From JBIKLM01 sp044375105 (GTDB taxonomy: Bacteria > Planctomycetota > UBA1135 > GCA-002686595), in contig JBILNK010000181.1 of assembly GCA_044375105.1 (NCBI GenBank), positions 1 through 8,476 of the forward strand: a stretch of 8,476 nt of DNA. The letters run 5' to 3'. Made by a program: the position numbers and the translations under genes. Positions within the stretch are counted from its first letter, which is position 1; the number at the start of each line of letters is the position of its first letter. This document shows, one piece after another, positions 1 through 6,601 of the stretch. The notes under the pieces are model-generated. The model searched no databases. It saw only the letters and a list, made by a program, of their open reading frames with translations, and was not told the DNA's origin.

Positions 1-125
1 CGACCCGGCCGCTTGGATGCCGCCCCGGGGCCGGCCCCCGCCCTTCGCTCCTTCTCAACTCGGATCGGATTGAGGGGCCCTGGCTTCGGCGAGCCGTGGG
101 CGTCGAGGCCGGTGGGGACCGGGCC

Positions 126-168
126 AAAAAAAGGAGCGGCCTGCCCACGCGCGGCGCGTGGGCAGGCC
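126..168 (-). terminator. Intrinsic (rho-independent) terminator reading leftward
   Basis: Bases 138-168 form a perfect inverted repeat. A 15-base arm (138-152) pairs with 154-168 around a single central base, so a real hairpin would keep about 13 pairs, nearly all G-C. Read on the minus strand, the stem is followed by a five-base spacer (GCTCC) and then seven consecutive T residues (the A run at 126-132). This is a textbook intrinsic terminator for minus-strand transcription. No T run follows the stem on the plus strand, so it is one-directional. The nearest minus-strand gene upstream is ispG, whose stop codon lies about 445 bases away, so this either ends a long ispG 3' UTR or ends an unrecognised transcript between the two. 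Confidence 0.75.
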
Positions 169-204
169 TGGCTCGAACGGGCTCCCTGCGGAGCTGTGTT
201 CCAA

Positions 205-292
205 GGGGTCGGGGCGGCGCGGGGGGGGTGGCCTCGACGGGGGGGACGGGGTCTGCAGCGCGCGAGGGGGAACTCGGGCCCGGGGGGACGGG
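205..292 (+). other. Cluster of G-tracts with G-quadruplex potential
   Basis: G runs of four or more on the plus strand occur at 205-208, 211-214, 221-228 (eight G), 239-245 (seven G) and 248-251, separated by loops of 2, 6, 10 and 2 bases. A second group follows at 266-270, 276-278, 282-287 and 290-292. Both groups meet the usual four-tract rule for intramolecular G-quadruplexes. For a leftward ispG transcript the plus strand is the template, so the RNA itself would carry C runs. Whether the structure forms or matters cannot be told from sequence, and the high GC content raises the chance background. Confidence 0.45.
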
Positions 293-580
293 CGGTTCGC
301 CGCAGCGAGGCCGAAGCGAGCTTCGAACCCCTTGGAACGGCCTTGGTATCGGTGCGGGGCCGAAGGGATTGAGGGCTGGGTCCCGAAATTCGAGGGCTCG
401 GCGCTGGCTAGGGGAGCCGCAGGCGGGGCTGCTTGCGACAGGGCTGCTTGTGGCGCTGCTGGCGGCGGGGCACCCGATCGATGGGGCGGCCCGCGGACCG
501 GGGCACGCCGGCGCAACGGGAGCGCGGGTTGGGCTGCGGGGCCCTGGGGTGGCTCCGTCGCCCTCGCGTGGCCGATAGCC

Positions 581-610
581 GGGGGGGGCTGGGGCGAGTG
601 CTGGGGTGGG
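581..610 (+). other. G-quadruplex motif abutting the ispG stop codon
   Basis: Four plus-strand G tracts occur at 581-588 (eight G), 591-594, 603-606 and 608-610, with loops of 2, 8 and 1 bases. The motif ends three bases before the ispG stop codon (TCA at 614-616 on the plus strand). It lies on the template strand for ispG, just past the coding end, where it could slow RNA polymerase. No T tract accompanies it, so it is not a normal intrinsic terminator. Confidence 0.4.
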
Positions 611-613
611 CCC

Positions 614-1756
614 TCAGACCGGCGCTGCGCGGCGGGCCGCGATCAGCTTGTCGAGCTCGGCGGTGAGGCGCGGCAGGATCTCGTCATAGCTGTAGGCGCC
701 CAGCTCCGCCTCGCCCTTCTTCAGGTTGACGAAGTTGGGGCCGCACCAAAGACCCAGGTCGGCGTCGTCGGTCTCGCCGGGGCCGTTGACCCGGCAGCCC
801 ATCACGGCGATGGTCAGGTCGTACTCCTTGGCGTAGGCGGTCAGGCGTTTGACGTCCTGGGCCAATTCGACGAAGCGCTCGTTCTCGACCCGGCTGCAGG
901 AGGGGCAAGCGACGATGTTGAGGCCCTCGAAGAACTTGGGCGGCACCGAGCGGAACCGGCCCGCCTCCACGTCGGCGATGATCTGCCGGCCCACGTGGAT
1001 CTCTTGGCCCTTGTCGTCGAAGGGCACGGTCAGCGAGACGCGCAGGGTGTCGCCGATGCCGCGGGCCAGGAGCTGCTCGAAGGCGATGCGCGTCTTGATG
1101 ATGCCATCGGGCGGCAGGCCGGCCTCGGTGACTCCCAGGTGCAGAGGCACGTGGGGCATCTTTTCGGCGAAGCGCACGTTGGCGTCGATCACCAGGCGGG
1201 GATCGCTGTCCTTGATCGAAACGACGTAGTCGCGGAATCCCAGTTCCTCGAGCATCTCGCAATGGTCCGCGGCGCATTGCACCAATCCGCCCACGTGGTC
1301 GTCGGCGAAGCGGTCCTTGTACTCGGGCGCCAGGGAGCCGGCGTTGACGCCTACGCGCATGGCCAGGCCGTGTTGGCGGGCCACCTCGGCCAGATAGCGC
1401 ACCTTGTCGCGGGTGGGCTTGTCCTTTTCGTGGTGGTGCAGATGGCCGGGGTTGTAGCGGATCTTGTCGACGTGGGGGGCGACCAGTTCGGCCAGTCGGT
1501 AGCTCTCCTGCAGGTCGACGGACAGGCGCGCGCGGGTGGCGCCGCGGATCGTGGCCAGGGCCTCCACGTCCGCCTTCGAGTCCACGGCGATGCGGATCAT
1601 GTCCGCGCCGGCTTCCTCCAGCAGTCGCACCTGCCGCAGGGTGGCCTCGATGTCGCGGGTGCGCGTGGCGGCCATGCTCTGCACGGCGATCGGGGCCGAG
1701 CCCCCGATGGGCAGGTCGCGGACATGGATCGTGCGGGTCTTGCGGGCGGGCAGCAT
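614..1756 (-). CDS. ispG: 4-hydroxy-3-methylbut-2-en-1-yl diphosphate synthase (IspG/GcpE)
   Basis: This cytoplasmic [4Fe-4S] enzyme of the MEP isoprenoid pathway reductively converts 2-C-methyl-D-erythritol 2,4-cyclodiphosphate to HMBPP. The 380-residue length fits the bacterial single-domain form. The N-terminal TIM barrel begins with PIGGSAPIAVQSM (residues 16-28), equivalent to the E. coli PIGDGAPIAVQSM segment, and carries RVGVNAGSL (134-142) and PLHLGVTEAG (204-213). The C-terminal domain supplies the cluster ligands in ACPSCSR (Cys284, Cys287) and GCRVNGPGE (Cys321), with the glutamate corresponding to the fourth ligand at Glu328. The ATG is the only usable start, because an in-frame TAG lies about 30 bases upstream and the next Met is inside a conserved motif. 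There is no Shine-Dalgarno; CCCCTCC, its complement, lies six bases upstream. The HLHHHEKDKP segment and the WCGP ending recall planctomycete IspG from memory. It appears monocistronic. Confidence 0.97.
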   Translation of the reverse strand: MLPARKTRTIHVRDLPIGGSAPIAVQSMAATRTRDIEATLRQVRLLEEAGADMIRIAVDSKADVEALATIRGATRARLSVDLQESYRLAELVAPHVDKIRYNPGHLHHHEKDKPTRDKVRYLAEVARQHGLAMRVGVNAGSLAPEYKDRFADDHVGGLVQCAADHCEMLEELGFRDYVVSIKDSDPRLVIDANVRFAEKMPHVPLHLGVTEAGLPPDGIIKTRIAFEQLLARGIGDTLRVSLTVPFDDKGQEIHVGRQIIADVEAGRFRSVPPKFFEGLNIVACPSCSRVENERFVELAQDVKRLTAYAKEYDLTIAVMGCRVNGPGETDDADLGLWCGPNFVNLKKGEAELGAYSYDEILPRLTAELDKLIAARRAAPV

Positions 1757-2086
1757 GGCGTCGGAGGGGAACTGGGTGCGCTGAATCTAAGCCGCCGGAG
1801 CTCCGCCTGCGCCCGGGCCAGCGAGGCCACGGCGGGCAACTGTGCGAAGCAGGACTCCCGGGGATCGCCGCGGACCCCCCCGGTCTCGGGTTCCGGGGAT
1901 CCGCAACCTGCCCCCGGCTCCCGGTGGGTCCCGGTCGGCGGCGCCGCTGCGAAGCGGGGGGCCACCGGGGGGCTGGGCTGGCGCCCCGCAGCCGGCGGCC
2001 TTGGCGCGGCCGGCCCGGTTCGGGATGATGCTGCCCCCCGGCGAGCAGAGACCCTCTGACGCCTCCCCCCAGCCGAATCCTCACCT
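1757..2086. other. Divergent intergenic region between ispG and the oxidoreductase
   Basis: This 330-base, extremely GC-rich spacer must contain the starts of both divergent transcripts. No gene is supported in it; the frames that cross it are extensions of shadow frames. The most AT-rich spot is near 1785-1793, where the minus strand reads TAGATT about 30 bases upstream of ispG. This resembles a -10 box only weakly (4 of 6) and has no recognisable -35 partner. A hairpin can form at 1870-1904: GCGGA pairs with TCCGC, and an inner CCCCGG (1878-1883) pairs with CCGGGG (1893-1898). A second GC-rich inverted repeat, GCCGGC with a 12-base loop, lies near 1991-2014. The sequence CCGGGGATC occurs twice (1858-1866 and 1893-1901). 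No riboswitch or operator is recognisable. Confidence 0.5.
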
Positions 2087-3373
2087 GTGCAAGCCAAGGC
2101 CCTGATCGTGGGCGGCGGTGTGATGGGCGCGTCGATCGCCCTTCAACTCGCCCGTCGCTGCCATCCCTACAAGCAGCCCGTGGTGCTCCTCGAGAAGGGG
2201 CAGATGGGCGGCGGCTCGACCGGCTCGAGCGGCGCGCTGTTGCGCCAGCACTACGAGGAGCGCGCGATCGCCTCGGTGGCCCGCGACTCGATCCGCGAAT
2301 ACGCCGGCTTCGAGGCCAAGACCGGCCGCTCGGTGGGCTTCCGCCGCACCGGGGTGCTGACCATCGCAGGGCCCGAGACCCCGCGCATGATGGAGCGTAT
2401 CCGCAGCAACATCGCCGCCCAGGCCAAGATCGGCATCCGCACCGCTCTGCTCGATGCCGCCGGCATCCGCGAGCGGATCCCCGGCATCGAAGTCCACGAC
2501 CAGGCCATCGGCGCCTGGGAGCCGGGCGGTGGTTACGTGGATCCGCACCTGTGCCTGCGCGAGTTCACGGCCCTGGCGCGCACCTACGGGGCGACGACCC
2601 GCACCGGCGTCGACATCGACGGGCTGCTGGTGTCGGGCGGCCGCATCCATGGGGTCCACACCAGCCAGGGCGAAGTGCGCGCCGAGCAGGTGGTGATCGT
2701 GGCCGGGGCCTGGAGCCGCCGCTTGCTGGAGCCCCATGGCGTGCTGCTGCCGGTGCGCGTGGCGCGCGTCGAGCAGCACTTCCTGTCGCTGCCCGGCGAT
2801 GCGGCGGAGGTGGGCAAAGAGGCGGCCATCCCCGTGGTCAACCTGGAGGACCCCCTCGAAGAGGAAGCCGAGCGCCTGCGCCACAGCGAGGAGCCCCTGG
2901 CGGGAGCCGAGCACCCGGTGCTGATCGACCTCGAATACGGCTACTACGCGCGGCCGGAGCCGCTGCTGCGGCGCACCCGCATCTGCCCGATCGTCTACGA
3001 ACGGGACCAGATCTTCGACGAGCCGACCCAGGACCAGTCGATCTCCGATGCCCGCGCCCGCGAGGCCCGCGAGAGGCTCTGCCGTCGCCTGCCCTTCTAT
3101 CGCGATCAGGCTCCCGCCGGCTCGCAGGTTTCCTGGTTCCCGCTGACCCCCGACGGCCGCGCCGTCATGGGCGCGGTGCCCCAGATCGAGGGCCTGTTCG
3201 TGGCCGCCGGCTTCGCCGACCATGGCTTCAAGTTGGCTCCCTCCGTGGGCGAAGGCATGGCCCAGCTGATGACCGGCGAGGCCCTTTCGGCCTTCGACAA
3301 GGACTACTTCGGCCTGCAGCGCTTCAACCGGCCGCCCGCGAACGAGGACTGGTCCGGAACGCTATTCCTCTGA
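2087..3373 (+). CDS. FAD-dependent oxidoreductase, DAO family (amine/amino-acid oxidase-like)
   Basis: A 428-residue flavoprotein of the glycine/D-amino-acid oxidase and sarcosine oxidase-like group, predicted to oxidise a C-N bond in an amine, imino acid or N-methyl amino acid. The N-terminal FAD-binding Rossmann motif is VGGGVMG (residues 8-14; Gly9, Gly11, Gly14), with Glu36 in the position that usually holds the adenosine ribose. GGSTGSSGALLRQ (42-54) is the second flavin-contact segment. VVIVAGAWS (202-210) and the C-terminal TPDGRAVMGAVP plus AGFADHGFKLAPSVGEG (roughly 354-390) are family hallmarks. The GTG start is nearly forced: an in-frame TGA lies 28-30 bases upstream, no ATG intervenes, and the Rossmann strand begins at residue 4. 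There is no signal peptide, so it is probably cytoplasmic. Its substrate cannot be read from the sequence, and no pathway gene adjoins it. Confidence 0.86.
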   Translation: MQAKALIVGGGVMGASIALQLARRCHPYKQPVVLLEKGQMGGGSTGSSGALLRQHYEERAIASVARDSIREYAGFEAKTGRSVGFRRTGVLTIAGPETPRMMERIRSNIAAQAKIGIRTALLDAAGIRERIPGIEVHDQAIGAWEPGGGYVDPHLCLREFTALARTYGATTRTGVDIDGLLVSGGRIHGVHTSQGEVRAEQVVIVAGAWSRRLLEPHGVLLPVRVARVEQHFLSLPGDAAEVGKEAAIPVVNLEDPLEEEAERLRHSEEPLAGAEHPVLIDLEYGYYARPEPLLRRTRICPIVYERDQIFDEPTQDQSISDARAREARERLCRRLPFYRDQAPAGSQVSWFPLTPDGRAVMGAVPQIEGLFVAAGFADHGFKLAPSVGEGMAQLMTGEALSAFDKDYFGLQRFNRPPANEDWSGTLFL

Positions 3374-3384
3374 CGGCGGACAGG

Positions 3385-3507
3385 CTGAGAAAAACATCGA
3401 CTCGGGCTGCGCCCGAGCAGTCAGACCAGCCTGTCAGCATGCCTTTGGGCCGCCATCCGGCGGCCGCAGAGGCTGGGATCGTCGCTGCGCGCCGATTTTC
3501 TTCTCAG
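3385..3507. repeat. Nested inverted repeats in the convergent junction
   Basis: The 137 bases between the two convergent stop codons are dense in symmetry. A 15-base arm at 3385-3399 matches the reverse complement of 3493-3507 at 13 of 15 positions, so both ends carry a T-rich exit of the form CGAT...TTCTCAG. Inside lie two compact hairpins: 3401-3417 (7-bp stem, TGC loop) and 3448-3465 (GGCCGCC, ATCC loop, GGCGGCC). In addition CAGCCTGTC (3427-3435) can pair with GACAGGCTG (3379-3387), while CCAGCCT (3426-3432) can pair instead with AGGCTGG (3470-3476), so the two folds exclude each other. The likely role is bidirectional transcription termination. A dispersed intergenic repeat element is the alternative, which one window cannot test. 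Confidence 0.55.
3390..3417 (-). terminator. Probable intrinsic terminator of the exported-protein gene
   Basis: On the minus strand a perfect 7-bp GC-rich stem (CTCGGGC/GCCCGAG, 3401-3417, three-base loop) is followed by a six-base spacer (TCGATG) and five T residues (the A run at 3390-3394). It lies about 95 bases past the stop codon of the minus-strand 939-codon gene. The spacer is slightly longer than ideal, so its strength is uncertain. On the plus strand the only T-rich run is at 3496-3504, about 30 bases beyond the nearest hairpin, so a terminator for the oxidoreductase gene is less clear. Confidence 0.5.
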
Positions 3508-3510
3508 AAG

Positions 3511-6330
3511 TCAGCGCGGGATGGCGCGCTCGTAGGCCGGCAGGTCTAGAAGGGTCGGGTCGAGGGCGCGCAGGGTTTCGAGGCCCGCTTCCAGGCGCGC
3601 GGCGAGGTCGGGCTGATCGCCTTGACGCAGGCGGGTCAGCGCGAGTTTGGCGGTGTCCACGGCGGTCAGGTTGAGGCCGTCGGGGAGGTTCGAGGAGCGC
3701 GGCGCGAGCTCGAAGGAGCGCAGCAGGCGCTCGACGCAGGCCGGATCATCGCCCAGCTCGAACAGCACCCGGGCCGCCCCGGCTTCGGCCATGGCGCGAT
3801 AGTGCGCGGCCTCCCGCCGAAGGCGCTCGGCTTCGGCGGCATCGCTGGCCAGGAGCTCCTCGGGGTTGGGCAAAACGCTTGAACCGCTGCGCTGCTGGGC
3901 GCCCTCCAGGGCCAGATAGCGGCCGGCTCCGCGGTCGTAGGCCGCCAGGGCCTTGGCGGGCCAGCCTTCGGGGCGCGTGCGCCGCTGGTGCTCGGCCAGG
4001 ACCAGGTCGCCGTAGGCCACCTGAGCCAGCAGGGACGCGTCCTGGGGATGCAGTGCCAGCAGGGCGTCGTAGCGGCGTTCGAGGCCCTCGGGGCCCTCGG
4101 TGATCAGGAAGGCCGCGCGATAGCGCTGGTGCAGCTCTCCGTCGGCGAGGAAACGCTGAACGCCGCGCTCGAGCACGCTCAGGGCCTGGCGTTTGGCGCC
4201 CAGGGTCCAGAGGAACTCGTAGTGGCGAGCCGCCTGGCTGGGGCGGCCCGCGGGGTGCTTGGAGAGCAGCTCGTAGGCGGCGTTGACCTCGGCCAGCAGG
4301 CTCTCGGGCCAGGGCTGGCGCTCGCGCTGGGCGCGGCGGATCTGGGCCTCGCGCTCCGCGGCGAAGCCGGACAGGACCAGGGCCGTGGCCGGATGGGCCA
4401 GCAGCGCGGGATCGAGGCCTTCCAGGGCCGCCGTCAAACGCGCCGTGTCCAGGGGGCCGCCGCGGGAGTCGGCATCCGCCGGCTTGTCCGGCGAGCCGGC
4501 CGCGGCTTCCGCTGAGCCCTTGGAGTCGCCGGAGAGCGCCAGCAGGGCGGCAGCGCCAAGTTTTTGGGCCGCTTGGGCATCCCCGCGTCGATCGGCCAGG
4601 TAGGCGCTCAGGGCCCGGCTTTCGAAGCTCTCGAAGCCCATGGCCGAGAGGGCCGCGAGGAAGCGCGCGGCGTCGGCGCGCAGCAGCTCCATGTAGCGGG
4701 CATCGGCCTCGCCGCTGTCGGCGTGCTCGATGAAGGCGCGGGCCTGCTCGAGCAGCTGCTGGGCGCGCTCGGAGGGCGCCGGGGTCCCGGCCGAGGCGTC
4801 GGCGGCGCCTCGGGCGGCGGCGCTGGCGCCGTAGGCCACCTCGTAGAAGGAAGCGCGTTTCGCCGGCGCTTCGGCCAGCCGCCGACGCCAGGCCTCGGGA
4901 TCGAGGCCGCTGCCGCCGCTCTTCGCGGCGCGCTGCACGGCGGCCAGGGTGCGCGCGCGCTCCGAGCGCGCCCCGAGGCGGTCCAAGGCTGCCACGAGGG
5001 CCTCCTGCTCCGGGGCGGGCAGGGGCGTGCCCAGGGCTTCGCCGATCAGCTCGACGGCATCCTCGCTTTCTCGCTGGGCGAGGGACTGGCGCGCCAGGCT
5101 GGCCAGCTCCGAATCGAGCCCGAAGACCGCCAGCCGCAGGAGATCCGCAGAAGCGGCGTCCTTGGCGGCCAGGGCCGCCTCCAGCAGGGCCCGGCGGCCA
5201 GCGGGATCCGCTTCCAGGTAGGCCTGCTCCACTGCGCTGCGATCGCGGTTGTCGGGGCTAGCCACCCGCTCGAGCACCGAACGGTCGCCCCGGATCGCGG
5301 GGCGCGGCTCGGACGCTCGGTCGCTGATGCCGGTCTGGATGCGCTTGAAGACCGAGTCGGTGTCCAGGGCGTAGTAGACGTCGTACTGCTCGCTGCCATC
5401 GAGCTCGACCATGATGTGGCGCGGGGCCACGCGCACGCCGTCGAAGAAGCGCTCGAACAGGATCGGCTCGATGGCGATGTGCTCGCCGCAGGTCACGCTG
5501 CCGAAGCGCGGGCAGAGCACGCGCTGGCCGCGCTCGTCGTGGTCCCGCGGCGTGTGCCGATAGACCGAGGCGATCACGCACACGTAGGGCTCGTACAACG
5601 CGGCGATGTCCGGCTGGCGATAGCGCACCCCGGCGTAGTGCTCGCTGGCGATCTCGCCGTCCATGTTGACGCACACCAGGATCGGGCGGCCGGTCTCCTG
5701 GGAGAGCGTCAGGGCGTCCTCCCAGGTGCGCTGGAAGGGGACCAGGCAGGGCTTGGCCCAGTCCGCGGCGGTCGGGGCGAACCAGACGCGTTCGCGCTGG
5801 CCGATCGGCAGATCGCGGGCCGCGGCCTCCGGCGTGCCGTCCTGGGCGGGCGCGACCTCGGCGCCGCCCGCTTGCCCTCCAGCCTGATCCTGGCCCGGAT
5901 CCTGTGACTTTGGAGCCGAGGCCGCAGGGGCCTGGCCGCCTCCAGCGGTCAGGGCTTGGCCGGCGGTCTTTTGAGCCGCGCCCCCCGCAGCCCCCGCAGT
6001 GAATTCTTCGATCGGTCCAGCGGCGGCCCGCGCGACCGCCACAGGCTGCTCGGCGCCCGCGGACCCGTGGGCCGTGGGCTGGCCCTGCGCGGCCTGCTCT
6101 TCGGCCAGCAGGCGGTTGGCCTCCAGGGCCGCCAGGCGCGCCCGCCTCCAGATCGCCGGTCCCGCGCCGTGACTGGGCAGCTCGCAGCAGGCCGGGTCAT
6201 GTTCCCACCCGGTAGCAGGGCTCAACCTGGGCGTCGGATAATGTTGGGCTTCGCTCGAGCCCGCGAGCAGCCCGGCGCAGACGATCGAAAGCAGGAGCGA
6301 CGGGCGGATGCGGGCAGCTTTCGAGCGCAT
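3511..6330 (-). CDS. Exported protein with thioredoxin-like domain and helical repeats
   Basis: A 939-residue secreted or periplasmic protein of unknown function. A signal peptide is clear: basic residues at 2-9, a hydrophobic core (SLLLSIVCAGLLAG, 11-24) and a likely cleavage after SEA (26-28). There is no proper lipobox. Residues about 80-175 are an Ala/Gly/Gln/Pro-rich linker. Residues about 185-335 look like a thioredoxin fold: WEDALTLSQETGRPILVCVNMDGEIASEHY, then DIAALYEPYVCVIASVYRH, then a Cys/His-rich part (VLCPRFGSVTCGEH, 271-284) and APRHIMVELDGSEQYDVYY. The classical CxxC after the first strand is missing. Residues about 365-920 are Ala/Leu/Arg-rich helices, probably HEAT- or TPR-like, though no repeat consensus was aligned. 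The ATG is fixed by an in-frame TAG at 6385-6387 and by the signal peptide. No Shine-Dalgarno is visible. I recall similar domains from planctomycetes, but no name. Confidence 0.88.
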   Translation of the reverse strand: MRSKAARIRPSLLLSIVCAGLLAGSSEAQHYPTPRLSPATGWEHDPACCELPSHGAGPAIWRRARLAALEANRLLAEEQAAQGQPTAHGSAGAEQPVAVARAAAGPIEEFTAGAAGGAAQKTAGQALTAGGGQAPAASAPKSQDPGQDQAGGQAGGAEVAPAQDGTPEAAARDLPIGQRERVWFAPTAADWAKPCLVPFQRTWEDALTLSQETGRPILVCVNMDGEIASEHYAGVRYRQPDIAALYEPYVCVIASVYRHTPRDHDERGQRVLCPRFGSVTCGEHIAIEPILFERFFDGVRVAPRHIMVELDGSEQYDVYYALDTDSVFKRIQTGISDRASEPRPAIRGDRSVLERVASPDNRDRSAVEQAYLEADPAGRRALLEAALAAKDAASADLLRLAVFGLDSELASLARQSLAQRESEDAVELIGEALGTPLPAPEQEALVAALDRLGARSERARTLAAVQRAAKSGGSGLDPEAWRRRLAEAPAKRASFYEVAYGASAAARGAADASAGTPAPSERAQQLLEQARAFIEHADSGEADARYMELLRADAARFLAALSAMGFESFESRALSAYLADRRGDAQAAQKLGAAALLALSGDSKGSAEAAAGSPDKPADADSRGGPLDTARLTAALEGLDPALLAHPATALVLSGFAAEREAQIRRAQRERQPWPESLLAEVNAAYELLSKHPAGRPSQAARHYEFLWTLGAKRQALSVLERGVQRFLADGELHQRYRAAFLITEGPEGLERRYDALLALHPQDASLLAQVAYGDLVLAEHQRRTRPEGWPAKALAAYDRGAGRYLALEGAQQRSGSSVLPNPEELLASDAAEAERLRREAAHYRAMAEAGAARVLFELGDDPACVERLLRSFELAPRSSNLPDGLNLTAVDTAKLALTRLRQGDQPDLAARLEAGLETLRALDPTLLDLPAYERAIPR

Positions 6331-6378
6331 GGCAGCGGGAGCGATTCGTGTTCCGGGGGAGGCGAGCGCCGGTGCGAG

Positions 6379-6389
6379 GCTAGTCTAGC
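6379..6389. promoter_or_regulatory. CTAG-containing palindrome, possible operator
   Basis: GCTAGTCTAGC is a perfect 11-base palindrome around one central base. It contains two CTAG tetramers in a region otherwise almost free of A and T runs. It lies in the divergent control region, upstream of the exported-protein gene by about 50 bases and of the MoxR gene by more than 300. A regulator-binding site is possible, but a palindrome this short can occur by chance. Confidence 0.2.
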
Positions 6390-6527
6390 AGCCCGTCGGA
6401 CGCGGCTTGCCGTTGCCAGGCCCGCTGGCGCGCGGCGCTGTCGGTCCCGCGGAGAGACACGCTGCGTGCCCCAGAAGGGCTGCGAGCGCGGCCTCCGCGC
6501 CGACCGGTGCCAACGCGCCGGACTCCT

Positions 6528-6601
6528 TGCCCAGCACACGGCGTGCCAAGCGCGCACGGGCTGGGCACGCGATTCGACGCGGGCCTGGCCCTTGCAGGCC
6601 C
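6528..6601 (+). other. Pair of stem-loops in the MoxR leader
   Basis: TGCCCAGC (6528-6535) pairs with GCTGGGCA (6560-6567), and inside it CGTGC (6542-6546) pairs with GCACG (6554-6558). The alternative pairing GCGTGCC (6541-6547) with GGCACGC (6564-6570) competes with this fold. A second hairpin has a 7-bp stem, GGGCCTG (6581-6587) with CAGGCCC (6595-6601). Neither is followed by a T tract, so they are not intrinsic terminators. If transcription of the MoxR gene begins well upstream they would fold in its 5' leader, but there is no recognisable riboswitch class. Confidence 0.35.

Larger units (their letters stand above)
1..613. other. Gene-free GC-rich region left of ispG
   Basis: I find no convincing gene in this stretch. 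The frames open here translate into Pro/Ala/Arg- or Gly/Arg-rich text with no domain, and several run straight through the terminator hairpin at 138-168 or into the antisense of ispG. A plus-strand frame entering from the left edge stops with TGA at 71-73 and could be the tail of an upstream gene, but only about 23 residues are visible and they are not recognisable. The region does hold the leftward terminator at 126-168, G-tract clusters at 205-292 and 581-610, a short tandem-like repeat (GGGCTGCTTG at 426-435 and again at 441-450, 15-base period) and a small palindrome, CGAAGC-GA-GCTTCG, at 312-325. It may be the 3' untranslated part of the ispG transcript. Confidence 0.6.

Noticed and set aside
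8..73. Possible C-terminus of a plus-strand gene entering from the left edge
   Set aside because: Only about 23 residues are visible before TGA at 71-73, and nothing in them is recognisable, so it cannot be supported as a feature.
318..345. A tRNA T-arm-like GGGGTTCGAAG on the minus strand
   Set aside because: The following bases do not complete a five-pair T stem, and no acceptor or anticodon arms could be placed around it.
55..516. A 153-codon minus-strand frame at the left end
   Set aside because: Pro/Ala/Arg-rich text that runs through a strong terminator hairpin on the same strand, so it is unlikely to be a gene.
1785..1793. TAGATT as a -10 box for ispG
   Set aside because: It matches only 4 of 6 positions and has no -35 partner. 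It is noted only as the most AT-rich spot of the spacer.
158..2059. A 633-codon plus-strand open frame antisense to ispG
   Set aside because: The translation is a Gly/Ala/Val/His-rich shadow of the IspG codons with no domain. IspG on the other strand is unmistakable, and long antisense frames are expected when third positions are mostly G or C.
684..2084. A 466-codon minus-strand frame overlapping ispG in another frame
   Set aside because: Arg/Pro/Gly-rich out-of-frame text with no recognisable domain. It shares the ispG strand and is displaced by the real frame.
2081..3223. A 380-codon minus-strand frame opposite the oxidoreductase
   Set aside because: Shadow of a real DAO-family gene; composition is Gly/Ala/Asp/His-rich with no motif.
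3493..3510. Intrinsic terminator on the plus strand for the oxidoreductase gene
   Set aside because: A T-rich run exists at 3496-3504, but the nearest stable hairpin ends about 30 bases earlier, and the stem directly before the run is only four pairs with a large loop.
4564..5907. A 447-codon plus-strand frame opposite the exported protein
   Set aside because: Antisense shadow with low-complexity composition. The opposite strand has a signal peptide and an ordered domain.
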